From positions 62,001-126,000 of the forward strand of contig JAJDDD010000016.1 of assembly GCA_029260495.1 (NCBI GenBank): a stretch of DNA of 64,000 bases, written 5' to 3'. The stretch is from Phycisphaerales bacterium. GTDB taxonomy: Bacteria; Planctomycetota; Phycisphaerae; Phycisphaerales; UBA1924. Under the pieces are notes generated by a model, which made no database searches, was not told where the DNA came from, and saw nothing but the letters and a program-made list of their open reading frames with translations. Positions 36,518-45,830 of this stretch are shown here, piece after piece (position 1 is the first letter of the stretch; every line of letters starts with the position of its first letter). The translations under genes and the position numbers were made by a program.

Positions 36518-37543
36518 TTAGACGCCGGCGCCGGCTCTGGAATAGAACGCTGGCAGCGGCTGGCCTTCCTTGTTCCAGTGGGCGACGACCTCGTCGGTTT
36601 TTCCGGCGCTGTTGAGCATCTGGAGTTTGCGTTTGACGAGTTCGCAGATGGAGTCACGGGCGGGGCCGAGATACTTGCGGGGATCGAACTCCGCTGGATC
36701 AGCGGTGAAGACTTCACGGATTTTTGCAGTCATGGCGAGGCGAAGGTCGGTATCGATATTGACTTTGCAGACGCCATAAGTGCGCACGGCACGGGCGATC
36801 TGATCTTCGGGGACGCCCATGGCGCCGGGAAGTTTGCCGCCGTTGGCGTTGACGATTTTGACGAGATCCTGCGGGACGCTGGAGCTTCCGTGCATGACCA
36901 GGGGGAGTCCGGGGCAAGTTTTCATGATGTTTTCGATGCGGTCGAAGGCGAGCGTTGCTTCGTGCTTGAACTTGAAAGCGCCGTGACTTGTGCCGATTGC
37001 GACCGCGAGTGAGTCGATCTGTGTGCGGTCTGCGAAGTCACGGGCTTGCTCGGGATCGGTGAGAAACTGCTCGATATTCTTGTGATATTCCTCAGCGTCG
37101 AGTCCGACGACGTCTTCCTCGATGCCGCCAAGCATGCCGAGCTCACCTTCCACGACGACTCCGGCTTCGTGCGCGACATCGACAGCGGCGCGCGTGATCG
37201 CGACATTTTCTTCATAGGGGTGATGACTGCCGTCGAGCATGACGGAGGTGTAGCCGTCATCGATGCACTGCTGAATGAGCTCGACAGTGTCGCCGTGATC
37301 GCAATGTATTGCGATGGGAACCTCGGGATATTCTTCGACGCAGGCGTCGATAATTTTTTTGAGGAACCGAATGTTGGCATAGGCACGGGCGCCCTTGGAG
37401 ATTTGGAGGATGACGGGGCTGCGTTCGGCGTGGCAGGCTTCCATGACGGCCTGCGTGATTTCCATGTTGTTGACATTGAAAGCGCCGACGCCGAAACCGC
37501 CGGAATAGGCGAGGTCGAACATTGGCTTGGTTGACATAAGCAT
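36518..37543 (-). CDS. fba: class II fructose-bisphosphate aldolase
   Basis: 341-residue zinc-dependent aldolase of glycolysis and gluconeogenesis. Zinc and catalytic residues appear in AIHCDHGDTVEL (catalytic D and zinc H), LDGSHHPYEENV, VEGELGMLGG, AIGTSHGAFKFKHE and LVMHGSSSVPQDLVK, followed by the phosphate site VCKVNIDTDLRLAMT. AGGAG lies 9 bases before the ATG at 37543. It is a class II type B-like enzyme in length. It is convergent with the TerB-like gene and divergent from the LolA-like gene, with about 300 bases between. Confidence 0.96.
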   Translation of the reverse strand: MLMSTKPMFDLAYSGGFGVGAFNVNNMEITQAVMEACHAERSPVILQISKGARAYANIRFLKKIIDACVEEYPEVPIAIHCDHGDTVELIQQCIDDGYTSVMLDGSHHPYEENVAITRAAVDVAHEAGVVVEGELGMLGGIEEDVVGLDAEEYHKNIEQFLTDPEQARDFADRTQIDSLAVAIGTSHGAFKFKHEATLAFDRIENIMKTCPGLPLVMHGSSSVPQDLVKIVNANGGKLPGAMGVPEDQIARAVRTYGVCKVNIDTDLRLAMTAKIREVFTADPAEFDPRKYLGPARDSICELVKRKLQMLNSAGKTDEVVAHWNKEGQPLPAFYSRAGAGV

Positions 37544-37846
37544 GGCGGGAATCTCCTGGGGCGAGCCGCTCTTCCACCCGGCTCGGGTGCGTTTTGAGCA
37601 GTGTATTTTACGGGCACGAGCGGCGGTTGGGCCGTCCGAGGCTATCGTACCTGCGCATCAGCGTGGTGTGCGTCGCTGGAGGTCTTGTTTGAGTGGGGCG
37701 GTGAAAAAGTTAGGGCAACCCCCTCGCAACGGCGATGGAGGGAAGCCGTAGAATAATCGGTCTGTCAGCATCGGTGAATCAGCTTAATCATGACATTTGG
37801 CGAGAGATGCCGGGATTCCGGCGAACGCCAATCGAAAGGAAGAACA
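37544..37846. other. divergent intergenic region
   Basis: 303 bases between fba (minus) and the LolA-like gene (plus), and presumably the promoters of both. The only visible hint is TAGAAT at 37749-37754, which resembles a -10 box for the rightward gene but lacks a convincing -35. No hairpin or small gene was recognised. Confidence 0.5.
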
Positions 37847-38611
37847 ATGGGGAAGGTACTCTCAGGTTTCTTGTTTGCAGCGGTGATTGTTTTCGCCATC
37901 CTGGCGCCGCAACAGGTGAGAGCTGATGATGTCGTTGTGGATTGGTCGGGGCGCGAGATTATTGCGACCCACATCAAGAAGATCGGCGGCGAGCGTGCGA
38001 TTAAGGATATCAAGTCGTATCACCTGGTTGGAAAATACTTGATGCCTTCGTTTGGTCTCGAGGGTGATCTGGAAGTGAAGTACTCCCGGCCGAATCGGAT
38101 GTTGGTCAAGGTGGATATGGGATCGTTTGGAACGCAGCGGCGGGGGTTTGACGGGGTAGTTGCATGGACCATGGATGGGCAGGCGGGAGCGCAGCTGCTC
38201 GAAGGCGATGAGATGAGAACCGCGACGCGAGACGCGACGACGGGATACAACCTGCTGCCCACAATGCAGATTCTTGATGGCGTGAAACTGATTGGCGAAG
38301 AAAAGTTTGCGGATCAGATGTGTCATCATGTCGAGGTGACATACGACGGCGAGACGTATACTGAATTTTATAGCGACAAGACCGGGCTTCTGATGGGTCG
38401 GGTCGAGATGTTCGAAACTCCGCAGGGGCCGGCGGAGCTTACGATAACGCTGAGCGATTACAAAGAGTTTGACGGTTTGTTGATCGCAACGAAACTGAAT
38501 CATGAAGTGAGCGGGATGGAGTGGGTGGTGAACTATAGTTCGTTTGAAGCCAACACCATCGAGCCGAGCGTGTTTGATCTGCCTGATGAGGTCAAGAGCC
38601 TGGTGGAGTGA
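37847..38611 (+). CDS. exported LolA/LolB-fold-like protein
   Basis: 254 residues from the ATG at 37847, with AAAGGAAG 6 bases upstream. The signal peptide (about 1-26) ends in QQVRA. The mature part is mostly antiparallel beta (YHLVGKYLMPSFGLEGDLEV, RPNRMLVKVDMGSFG, CHHVEVTYDGETYTEFYSD, ITLSDYKEFDGLLIATKLNH), the pattern of outer-membrane lipoprotein-sorting (LolA-like) and related lipid-binding folds. No catalytic motif. The next gene, 39 bases downstream on the same strand, encodes a probable lipoprotein. Confidence 0.75.
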   Translation: MGKVLSGFLFAAVIVFAILAPQQVRADDVVVDWSGREIIATHIKKIGGERAIKDIKSYHLVGKYLMPSFGLEGDLEVKYSRPNRMLVKVDMGSFGTQRRGFDGVVAWTMDGQAGAQLLEGDEMRTATRDATTGYNLLPTMQILDGVKLIGEEKFADQMCHHVEVTYDGETYTEFYSDKTGLLMGRVEMFETPQGPAELTITLSDYKEFDGLLIATKLNHEVSGMEWVVNYSSFEANTIEPSVFDLPDEVKSLVE

Positions 38612-38650
38612 CGGTTCATCTGTTTTTACATTGGAAAAGGCAGGTAAAGA

Positions 38651-39313
38651 GTGCGGTTGTCTTCTGGATTCATCGTGGTGGCGGTTTGGATTTGCGCGCT
38701 TGGATCGTGTGACAACGGGGGACTGCCAGCTGTTGGGGGTGACGAGCTGATCGCGGAGGCGGGGGAGGGATCGATGTGCGCGTGTGAGCTACGCAGCTGG
38801 GTGGTGGCGGGGCGTGGTCGGCATATGTATTTGGAGATTGACTGCCCGGATGAGTTTGATCATCTGGATGGCGTTGTGGAGTTTGGATCCGCGATGCAGC
38901 GTTCAGATTGGCGCGGGCGCTGGGAGCGGGAGAACATGCCTCGGGTGGCGAAGATCAATCGGGGCGTGCGGATCGAGCCGGTGTTGGTTGAAGCGGACAA
39001 TCGTCTTGAAGCAGAGTACGCGGTGACGCTGGAGCAGGCTTCAGAGCTGCATCGAGATCGGCTTTGGGAAGATGTGTACCGGCTGCTGGGGCCGAACAGC
39101 ACGAGTGCGATGCTGCGGGCGCTGTCGGAGGCGAAGCTCGCGCTGCCTGAACATGTCCTGGCGGAGGGGAGGCCGTTTGCTTCGTTTCCCGGGGCGGAGT
39201 TTGAGTTGGGTGAAGAGGCGGTGGCGGAGCGGTGGGGTGAGTTTGGATTGCCCGACGGGCCGGAGGAAGCGCCCACGCCAGCGCCCGAACGTGTGGGAGA
39301 TCATGAGGAATGA
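38651..39313 (+). CDS. probable lipoprotein, unrecognised
   Basis: 220 residues from a GTG at 38651. The hydrophobic N-terminus ends in ALGSC (lipobox, C20). The mature part has two close cysteines (CACEL), a mixed charged body and a Pro/Glu-rich C-terminus (PDGPEEAPTPAPE). No family recognised. It follows the LolA-like gene by 39 bases and could share its transcript. The N-terminal cysteine cluster could hold a metal or disulfide, which is only a guess. Confidence 0.65.
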   Translation: MRLSSGFIVVAVWICALGSCDNGGLPAVGGDELIAEAGEGSMCACELRSWVVAGRGRHMYLEIDCPDEFDHLDGVVEFGSAMQRSDWRGRWERENMPRVAKINRGVRIEPVLVEADNRLEAEYAVTLEQASELHRDRLWEDVYRLLGPNSTSAMLRALSEAKLALPEHVLAEGRPFASFPGAEFELGEEAVAERWGEFGLPDGPEEAPTPAPERVGDHEE

Positions 39314-39562
39314 GGGGGCTGGCGGTGTTGGATCGGGTGTTGTTTGGCGGAGGACTTGGGCCTTTCTGATATTGAATGCCGGGGGCTTCATGGGGTTCGG
39401 GTTGTGCGGGTTATTCCGGTGGAACACCCGGCCAGAATCCTGCCAATATGTCTGTGGATGAGGCTGGCCGGCTGAGGCGGGTTATGCTGATGTGGAGCTG
39501 TGTGGGAAGCGGCTGCGACGGCGTTTTTGAGCCCTTGCTCGGGGCTCTTGAGGGAGCGAATG

Positions 39563-40972
39563 ATGGAGAGACTTCACACTGGCGTCATTGTGGGCATGTG
39601 CTGCGCGTTGGCGACCGCGGGGGCGGCGCTGACCGGGCCGGGCGCGCCGGAGGACGTCTTGGCGGGGTCGCTTGATGGTGAGGTTGCGTGTGCTCTATTT
39701 GCGCCGGGGACGCCGGATGATTATGTGCAGGAGGTGACGGCGGCGTTACGGGGAAGCGCTCGCCATCAGGCCAGCAATCAGAGTTGGTTTGGTCTTGGGT
39801 CAACGGGTGACCTGACCTACAGCTTTCCAGCAGATGGATTCTTTGTTCCCGGGGGGCAGGGGATTCCTGATGCGCCGGGCGCCAATGTTTTGCACCAACG
39901 GCTCAATACTGCGTTCGCGCCCGGAGGTGAGAATGCCTGGAAACAGGTGTTCCAATCGGTCTTTGGTCGCTGGTCTGAGATTACAGGGATTCACTATCAG
40001 GAAATCGCAGACGATGATGGCGCTTTCGGGGCGGGCGGGAGTTTCGGGCGGGGTGATGTGCGCATTGTGATGAAGACGATTGATGGGCCGGGTGGAATTC
40101 TGGCGTACAACATGTTTCCGCCCAATGGGGACATGGTGCTGGATCAGGCGGAGAATTGGGGCAATCCGGTTAATCTTTTTCGCTTCGCCAAGAACATTAT
40201 CTCGCATGAGCATGGGCATGGCATTGGTCTGAATCACAACTGTCCAGCCAACGGCACCAAGCTTATGGAGCCATTTCTCAATACAAACTTTGATGGGCCT
40301 CAACACGATGATGTACGGGGTGGGCAGTGGCTGTACAACGATCGCTTTGGGCCGGCGTTTGTTCTTGGGGGATCGCCGACCATTCCAAATATTGGCAATG
40401 TCAATGTTGGTGAGCAGGTGGTTGTTGAAGAGGTTGCGATTCGCGCGCCCAGTGATGCGGATCGTTTTGGTTTCAACGTGCAGGCGTCTGCTCTTGTGAC
40501 GGTGACGCTGGAGCCGGTCGGGCTGACGTATCCGGAAGGGCCACAGGGGCCGGGGTGCCCGATGTCGTCCACCATCAACTCTTTGGCGATAGCCGATCTA
40601 CGACTTGATCTGCTAGAGCCGAACGCTCAGATGATTCTGGCGACAGCGGATCAAACGGAACGGGGTGAGGCGGAATCAATTGTGGAGTTTGAGTTGGGCA
40701 ATAACTCCGCAGAGACATTTTTCGTTGGTGTGACTGGACACGATTTTACGGATGACACACAGCTGTACCGAGTCACGATTGCGGTGAACGCGAGTGTGGC
40801 GACGTGCCCTTCTGATTTGAACGGTGATGGCGAGACGGATGCAACGGATCTCGCTGTGCTGCTCGGTGGGTGGGCAGTAGATTCAGCAATTGCCGATGTG
40901 AATGGAGATGGCGTCAACAATGGTGCGGATCTGGCGTTTCTGCTCGGCGCGTGGGGAGTTTGTCCAGAGTGA
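39563..40972 (+). CDS. secreted matrixin-type metalloprotease with dockerin-like tail
   Basis: 469 residues from the ATG at 39563 (AGGGAG 6 bases upstream). Signal peptide about 1-22. The catalytic domain has the metzincin zinc motif H-E-X-X-H-X-X-G-X-X-H, seen as ISHEHGHGIGLNHN (H215, E216, H219, H225). A PPC-like beta domain follows (about 275-410: PSDADRFGFNVQASALVTVT). The last 55 residues are two Ca-binding loops, DLNGDGETDATDLAVLLG and DVNGDGVNNGADLAFLLG, bracketed by cysteines (ATCPS and GVCPE), as in the GC-type dockerins of Phycisphaerae. Probable extracellular protein degradation. No metzincin Met-turn was confirmed by eye. Confidence 0.88.
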   Translation: MERLHTGVIVGMCCALATAGAALTGPGAPEDVLAGSLDGEVACALFAPGTPDDYVQEVTAALRGSARHQASNQSWFGLGSTGDLTYSFPADGFFVPGGQGIPDAPGANVLHQRLNTAFAPGGENAWKQVFQSVFGRWSEITGIHYQEIADDDGAFGAGGSFGRGDVRIVMKTIDGPGGILAYNMFPPNGDMVLDQAENWGNPVNLFRFAKNIISHEHGHGIGLNHNCPANGTKLMEPFLNTNFDGPQHDDVRGGQWLYNDRFGPAFVLGGSPTIPNIGNVNVGEQVVVEEVAIRAPSDADRFGFNVQASALVTVTLEPVGLTYPEGPQGPGCPMSSTINSLAIADLRLDLLEPNAQMILATADQTERGEAESIVEFELGNNSAETFFVGVTGHDFTDDTQLYRVTIAVNASVATCPSDLNGDGETDATDLAVLLGGWAVDSAIADVNGDGVNNGADLAFLLGAWGVCPE

Positions 40973-41008
40973 GCGCACGGGTCGAGGCGAGGGGATGGGG
41001 ACAATCAC

Positions 41009-41686
41009 CTACGGTTTTTTGCGCGCAATTAGCACACCTTCGCGCAACGGAGCAATGACTGCTTCATAGTCAGCGTGGGCAGCGATCATCCTGTTGAATG
41101 CATCGACTGCGTCGCGCGTTGGATCTGTCCCGGGTGGGTCATCGATCCAGAAGCTGGAGCCGAGCGCGTTGTCAGCCAGGAGCAGGCCGCCTGGCTTGAT
41201 AAGCGGATGGCACAGCTCGAAATACGCGGGATATTCGATTTTGACAGCGTCGAAGAAGGCAACGTCGACAGAGGCGGGCGGCAGTTCGCGCGAGAGTTCA
41301 ACGAGAGCATCAAGCGCAGCGGCGCGGCGCAGGTCGATGCGATCGGCAACCCCGGCGTCGTGAAACTCTTGCTGCGCGAAGGCAGCGTGGTGTTCGTCGA
41401 TTTCGACGGTGATGAGCTTGCCGCCCGGAGCAAGTGCGCGGGCCATCCAGATAGCGGAATAGCCGCCGAGCGTTCCGAGTTCGAGGGCGAGGGCGGCGCC
41501 AAGACCCAAGTTGGTTAGGGAGGTGAGGATGGCGAGGAGCCGGCCGACATCGGCGGAGATGGCGATATCGGGGAGGCCGGCGGCGGTGGCGCGAGCCTGG
41601 AGTCCGGCGAGGTGACCATCCTCAACGCCGAAAACATTACGGATATAGGAAGAAGTGTAGTTCCAGCGGGCGGGGGTCATTTCCAT
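41009..41686 (-). CDS. SAM-dependent O-methyltransferase
   Basis: 225 residues, of the CCoAOMT-like O-methyltransferase family 3. The SAM site is ALELGTLGGYSAIWMARAL (about 68-86), followed by LITVEIDEHHAAFAQ; the catalytic metal-site aspartate region is VDVAFFDAVKIEYPAYFEL, and DNALGSSFWIDD follows. It is cytoplasmic. Small phenolic acceptors are typical of the family, but the substrate cannot be read here. It is convergent with the metalloprotease gene and divergent from moaA. Confidence 0.9.
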   Translation of the reverse strand: MEMTPARWNYTSSYIRNVFGVEDGHLAGLQARATAAGLPDIAISADVGRLLAILTSLTNLGLGAALALELGTLGGYSAIWMARALAPGGKLITVEIDEHHAAFAQQEFHDAGVADRIDLRRAAALDALVELSRELPPASVDVAFFDAVKIEYPAYFELCHPLIKPGGLLLADNALGSSFWIDDPPGTDPTRDAVDAFNRMIAAHADYEAVIAPLREGVLIARKKP

Positions 41687-41780
41687 GGGGGGAATCGTAT
41701 CAATGGAAGTTCCGCGGTGGGGAGAGGCTCGGGGGTAGAATCATCGTGGTTGTTCTACATGGATCAAGAATGGAGTTTGT

Positions 41781-42842
41781 GTGACACTCGCATTGCCAGT
41801 TATCTCGGATCAAATGTCGCCGCCGAGCGCGCCTGCGCAGCGGGGAGAATCTTCTGAGTTGGTTGATTCGCATGGGCGGGTGATTCGTGATTTGCGCGTG
41901 AGCGTGACTGATCGATGCAATTTTCGATGTGTGTACTGTCTTGATCCGGACGCAAGGTTCATGTCGAAGCAGGAGGTGCTGACGGCCGGGCAGATGTTGC
42001 AGGTCGTGGAGGCGGCGGTTGAGCTTGGCGTGCGGAAGGTGCGTGTGACTGGCGGAGAGCCGACGCTGCATCCCGAGCTTGGAAAGATTGTTGCAGGCAT
42101 CGCTGAACTGGGCGTCAATGACATCGCGCTGACGACGAACGGGTCGCTACTTGACGAGCACATGGCCAATGCGCTCAAGAGCGCAGGGCTTACGCGCGTG
42201 ACGGTGAGTCTGGACACGCTGCGCGAGGATCGAAGCCGGAAGATAACACGCGTTGAGGCGGCGCCGGAGCGAGCGATTGAGGCGGTGCGCTGCGCTCAGC
42301 GCGCGGGTCTGGGGCCGAACAAGATGAACTGCGTGGTGGTGCGTGGTGTAAATGAGGATGAGGTTGGAGATCTGGCGGAGCTAGGGCGTGAGCTTGGGGT
42401 GGAGGTGCGGTTTATTGAATTCATGCCGCTCGATTCAGGGAAGCGGTGGGATCGCGGGCAGGTGGTGAGCGCCGATGAGATTCTGGGGGCGATTGGCCAG
42501 CGGTTTCCACTCGCGCCAGTTGGGCGGGAGGATGCGCACGCGACGGCGCAGCGGTATCGATTTACAGATGGGGCGCCGGGCTCGGTCGGTGTGATTGCGT
42601 CGGTGACGAGGGCATTCTGCGGGGCGTGTTCACGACTTCGGCTGACTGCGGATGGAAAGATTCGGCCGTGCCTTTTCAGTGCGCGCGAGTGGGACATTCG
42701 TCCGGCGCTGCGAGCGGGAGCGGGGCGCGAGGAGATCAGAAAATTTCTCATCGACGCGACCTGGACGAAGCAGGCGGGGCACGGGATTGGTGACGCAACG
42801 TTTACGCCGCCGGATCGGCATATGGCGGCGATCGGGGGATAG
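41781..42842 (+). CDS. moaA: GTP 3',8-cyclase, molybdenum cofactor biosynthesis
   Basis: 353-residue radical-SAM enzyme that starts molybdopterin synthesis from GTP. The N-terminal 4Fe-4S site is DRCNFRCVYC (C46, C50, C53), followed by RVTGGEPTLHPELG. The second cluster at the C-terminus is in FCGACSRLRLTADGKIRPC. The usual C-terminal GG is present (MAAIGG). It starts with GTG at 41781; an ATG 12 codons downstream (41814) is an alternative. No other moa, mog or moe gene is in the window. Confidence 0.94.
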   Translation: MTLALPVISDQMSPPSAPAQRGESSELVDSHGRVIRDLRVSVTDRCNFRCVYCLDPDARFMSKQEVLTAGQMLQVVEAAVELGVRKVRVTGGEPTLHPELGKIVAGIAELGVNDIALTTNGSLLDEHMANALKSAGLTRVTVSLDTLREDRSRKITRVEAAPERAIEAVRCAQRAGLGPNKMNCVVVRGVNEDEVGDLAELGRELGVEVRFIEFMPLDSGKRWDRGQVVSADEILGAIGQRFPLAPVGREDAHATAQRYRFTDGAPGSVGVIASVTRAFCGACSRLRLTADGKIRPCLFSAREWDIRPALRAGAGREEIRKFLIDATWTKQAGHGIGDATFTPPDRHMAAIGG

Positions 42843-42962
42843 CGCGCCCCGCATGGTCGGGTTCTATTGAATAGCCCTGGGTTGTCGCCGCAAGATTCTG
42901 CTTTGATAGAGGGTTCTGTAGCCGTATGCTGTTTCCAGCACATCCTTGAGGAGGAGGCTCCC

Positions 42963-44717
42963 ATGAAGGAGCATGCGTTCACTACTGCCGCCGCTCTTGT
43001 TGTTTTGGCTGGGACGACCCATGCGCTTGCCGGGGGGCTGTTTCCGGCAGTGATTGAGCTTTCTTCCCTGAACGGGGGCAACGGCTTCGTTCTCAACGGC
43101 GTCGATGCGCACGATTTGAGCGGCTATTCCGTCTCCGGCGCTGGTGATGTGAACGGCGACGGCGTTGATGACATCATCATCGGGGCCAGCTACGCCGATC
43201 CGAACGGCTCCTACAGCGGCGAGAGCTATGTGGTTTTCGGCAACGCCGGCGTGGGCGCGGGTGGCTCTCTCGAACTCTCCACTCTGAACGGAGTGAACGG
43301 CTTCGTCATCAACGGCGTCGACGCAAGCGACCGCAGTGGCTATTCCGTCTCCGCCGCGGGCGACGTGAACGGTGACAGCGTCGACGACATCATCATCGGG
43401 GCATACGGCGCCGATCCGAATGGCGCCGAAAGCGGTGAGAGCTATGTGGTCTTCGGCAGCGTAGGCGTGGGCGCAGGCGGCGCCATCGAGCTCTCCAACC
43501 TGAACGGAACTAACGGCTTCGTCATCAACGGCGTCGACGCATCCGACTTCAGCGGCGGTTCCGTCTCCGCCGCCGGCGACTTCAACGGCGACGGCATTGA
43601 CGACATCATCATCGGGGCCCATTTCGCCGATCCGAACGGCGCCTCGAACAGTGGCGAGAGCTATGTGGTCTTCGGCGACGCCAGCGTGGGCGCGGGCGGC
43701 GCCATCGATCTCTCCTCCCTCAACGGAACCAACGGCTTCGTCATCAACGGCGTCGACGCAGATGACTTCAGCGGCTTTTCCGTCTCCGGCGCCGGCGACA
43801 TGAACAGCGACGGCTTTGACGACGTCATCATCGGGGCCTTCTTCGCCGCACCGAACGGTGACAGAAGCGGCGAAAGTTATGTAATCTTCGGCGGCCCGAG
43901 CGTGGGCGCGGGCGGCGCTTTCGAGCTCTCCTCCCTCAATGGAACCAACGGCTTCATCCTCAACGGCATCGACGAGCTCGACAGCAGCGGCGTTTCCGTC
44001 TCCGCCGCTGGTGATCTCAACGGCGATGGCGTCGACGACATCATCATCGGGGCAAGCTCCGCCGATCCGAACGATATCTTCAGCGGCGAGAGCTATGTGG
44101 TCTTCGGCGGCGCCAGTGTGGGTGTGGGCGGCGTCATCGAACTCTCCACCCTCAGCGGAACCAACGGCTTCATCCTCAACGGCGTCGACGCATACGACCG
44201 CAGCGGCCGTTCCGTCTCCGCCGCTGGTGATCTCAACGGCGATGGCGTCGACGACATCATCATCGGGGCAAGCTCCGCCGATCCAAACGGTAGTAGAAGC
44301 GGCGAAAGCTATGTGGTCTTCGGCGGTGCAAGCGTGGGTGCGGGCGGCGCCTTCGAGCTCTCCTCCCTCAACGGAGCGAATGGCTTCGTCATCAACGGCG
44401 TCGATGCAAACGACGTTAGCGGCGGTTCCGTCTCCGCCGCGGGCGATGTCAACGGCGATGGCGTCGAAGACATCATCATCGGGGCTAAATTTGCTGACCC
44501 GAACGGTTCCTACAGCGGCGAGAGCTATGTGGTCTTCGGCAGGCAGTCATTTCCTGCAGACCTGAGTGGCGATGGTTTGGTTGGCGCCGCCGACCTCGCG
44601 ATACTGTTGGGAAGCTGGGGTCTCTGTCCGCCTGCCGCATGCCTAGCCGACATTGACGGCGATCACTCTGTAGGCGCAAGCGACTTAGCGATCTTGCTTG
44701 GTTCGTGGAGTTCGTAA
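42963..44717 (+). CDS. secreted seven-repeat FG-GAP propeller protein with dockerin-like tail
   Basis: 584 residues from the ATG at 42963, behind a purine-rich GAGGAGGAGG. Signal peptide about 1-23. Then seven near-identical 72-73-residue repeats (about 32-528), each with a Ca-binding DVNGDGVDDIIIGA loop and an ESYVVFG strand. Seven blades suggest a closed integrin-like beta-propeller. The C-terminus has DLSGDGLVGAADLAILLGSW and DIDGDHSVGASDLAILLGSW, a dockerin-like pair with two cysteines between rather than around the loops. Probably a surface or matrix protein; ligand unknown. Its C-rich plus strand contrasts with its neighbours. Confidence 0.9.
   Translation: MKEHAFTTAAALVVLAGTTHALAGGLFPAVIELSSLNGGNGFVLNGVDAHDLSGYSVSGAGDVNGDGVDDIIIGASYADPNGSYSGESYVVFGNAGVGAGGSLELSTLNGVNGFVINGVDASDRSGYSVSAAGDVNGDSVDDIIIGAYGADPNGAESGESYVVFGSVGVGAGGAIELSNLNGTNGFVINGVDASDFSGGSVSAAGDFNGDGIDDIIIGAHFADPNGASNSGESYVVFGDASVGAGGAIDLSSLNGTNGFVINGVDADDFSGFSVSGAGDMNSDGFDDVIIGAFFAAPNGDRSGESYVIFGGPSVGAGGAFELSSLNGTNGFILNGIDELDSSGVSVSAAGDLNGDGVDDIIIGASSADPNDIFSGESYVVFGGASVGVGGVIELSTLSGTNGFILNGVDAYDRSGRSVSAAGDLNGDGVDDIIIGASSADPNGSRSGESYVVFGGASVGAGGAFELSSLNGANGFVINGVDANDVSGGSVSAAGDVNGDGVEDIIIGAKFADPNGSYSGESYVVFGRQSFPADLSGDGLVGAADLAILLGSWGLCPPAACLADIDGDHSVGASDLAILLGSWSS
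43056..44546 (+). repeat. seven tandem 216-base coding repeats
   Basis: In-frame tandem repeats begin at 43056, 43272, 43488 (219 bases), 43707, 43923, 44139 and 44355; the seventh is shorter. They encode the FG-GAP blades. Many stretches are identical at DNA level, for example the segment around GACATCATCATCGGGG in almost every copy, so the array is recent or kept uniform by recombination. Confidence 0.93.
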
Positions 44718-44755
44718 ACATCCCAGCCAGAACACGATCGCGCAAGTTGCTCTGG

Positions 44756-44792
44756 CGTCTCGCAGTGAGCATCGTTCTTTCACTGCGAGGCG
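44756..44792. terminator. inverted repeat between convergent genes
   Basis: CTCGCAGTGA at 44759-44768 pairs perfectly with TCACTGCGAG at 44780-44789 across an 11-base loop. Three further pairs (one G-T) extend the stem to 13. It lies between two convergent stops (44717 and 44799) and could terminate both transcripts, although there is no run of T on either strand. Confidence 0.5.
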
Positions 44793-44798
44793 GCGGGT

Positions 44799-45830
44799 TC
44801 ACCAGAAGATGTCGTCGATTTTGTGGTGAAGCAAGGATTCGCGCGATGCGCGTATGCCTGTGAAGATGCTGCCGCGCGGGTACCAGCGGGTTGCGTCTGA
44901 TTTTGATTCCGCTTCGCTCAACCCGTCGACGTGGCCATCGAGGAACGTGACGTTGATGCCGCCGCCGTGACGGTAGGAGAGGTTCTTGTTGTATGGGTAC
45001 GTCGATCGTGATTCGTGACGTTCACTATTAAACTGTGGGTGATGCGGTTCGCGTCCGTAGGCGGTTGAGCCGGAATAAATAGGTGAAGATGATGTGAATG
45101 AGCCGTAATACTTCGGCGACGGTGAGATATCGAAGTCCAGGATGCCGCCTTTGGTGAGGTAGCGTGTGCCGTCGGCGATAAAGATTTTGCCGGAGAGTTG
45201 CGTGCCGACGCGGTCGAGGCGCGGGAGATAACTCTGAGGCGGGATGGCGGGGCCGCTCCAGCCGTATCGGCGGCCGGTGCCTGCGCCGGGGGGCGCGGGG
45301 CCGACGAGGTGGAATGGGCCGGGCGAGAGATAGCTGATTTGGCCGATGCCTTCGCTGTCGATGAGTGTCTGGAAGTCAGGCGTTTTGTCAGTAGCAAAGC
45401 CGTAAAGTTTGTCGTTGAAAGCGCCGGCGGAAGGGCAGCCGAGATCTTCAAAGATTTGCTTGGTCCTGCGGGCCCGGTTGCGATCGAGATTGGCGTCCAG
45501 ACCAATGGACGGGCTGATCCAATCGAAGGTTTGGGTGGGTGTGTTTGGGGAGGAGTCGAAGAGCATCTCGGGGATGTGCGTCGTTGCTCCGAGCGATCCA
45601 AGATATTTTCTGCCTGTCGTGTTAATGCCGGGGAGATTGTCGCTGTTGGAGTTGGCGTAGTTTTGGACGCCCATGAAGAGATTGCGCTGCATGGCGGCGC
45701 AGCCGGCGGATTTGGCGGCGCCGCGAACGCTTCCAAGGACGGGCACGAGGACGCCAAGCAGGAGCGCGATGATGGAGACGGCGACAAGTATTTCAACGAG
45801 TGTGAAGCCTGATCGTGGGGAGGGACGCAT
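44799..45830 (-). CDS. type II pseudopilin with H-X9-DG motif
   Basis: 343 residues. The prepilin cleavage/methylation motif SG-FTLVEILVAVSIIALLLG sits at the N-terminus (cleavage after G8), followed by the pilin helix. The C-terminal part has the motif H-X9-DG (RHGGGINVTFLDGHVDG), shared by the large planctomycete and verrucomicrobial family of pseudopilin-like proteins. No secretion or pilus assembly gene is adjacent; such genes are often scattered as orphans in this phylum. Function unknown beyond inner-membrane or fibre location. Confidence 0.9.
   Translation of the reverse strand: MRPSPRSGFTLVEILVAVSIIALLLGVLVPVLGSVRGAAKSAGCAAMQRNLFMGVQNYANSNSDNLPGINTTGRKYLGSLGATTHIPEMLFDSSPNTPTQTFDWISPSIGLDANLDRNRARRTKQIFEDLGCPSAGAFNDKLYGFATDKTPDFQTLIDSEGIGQISYLSPGPFHLVGPAPPGAGTGRRYGWSGPAIPPQSYLPRLDRVGTQLSGKIFIADGTRYLTKGGILDFDISPSPKYYGSFTSSSPIYSGSTAYGREPHHPQFNSERHESRSTYPYNKNLSYRHGGGINVTFLDGHVDGLSEAESKSDATRWYPRGSIFTGIRASRESLLHHKIDDIFW

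Noticed and set aside
43056-44546. Regular 216-base repeats considered as a CRISPR array or minisatellite
   Set aside because: The period is far too long for CRISPR, the repeats have no spacers, and they are in frame and encode FG-GAP blades.
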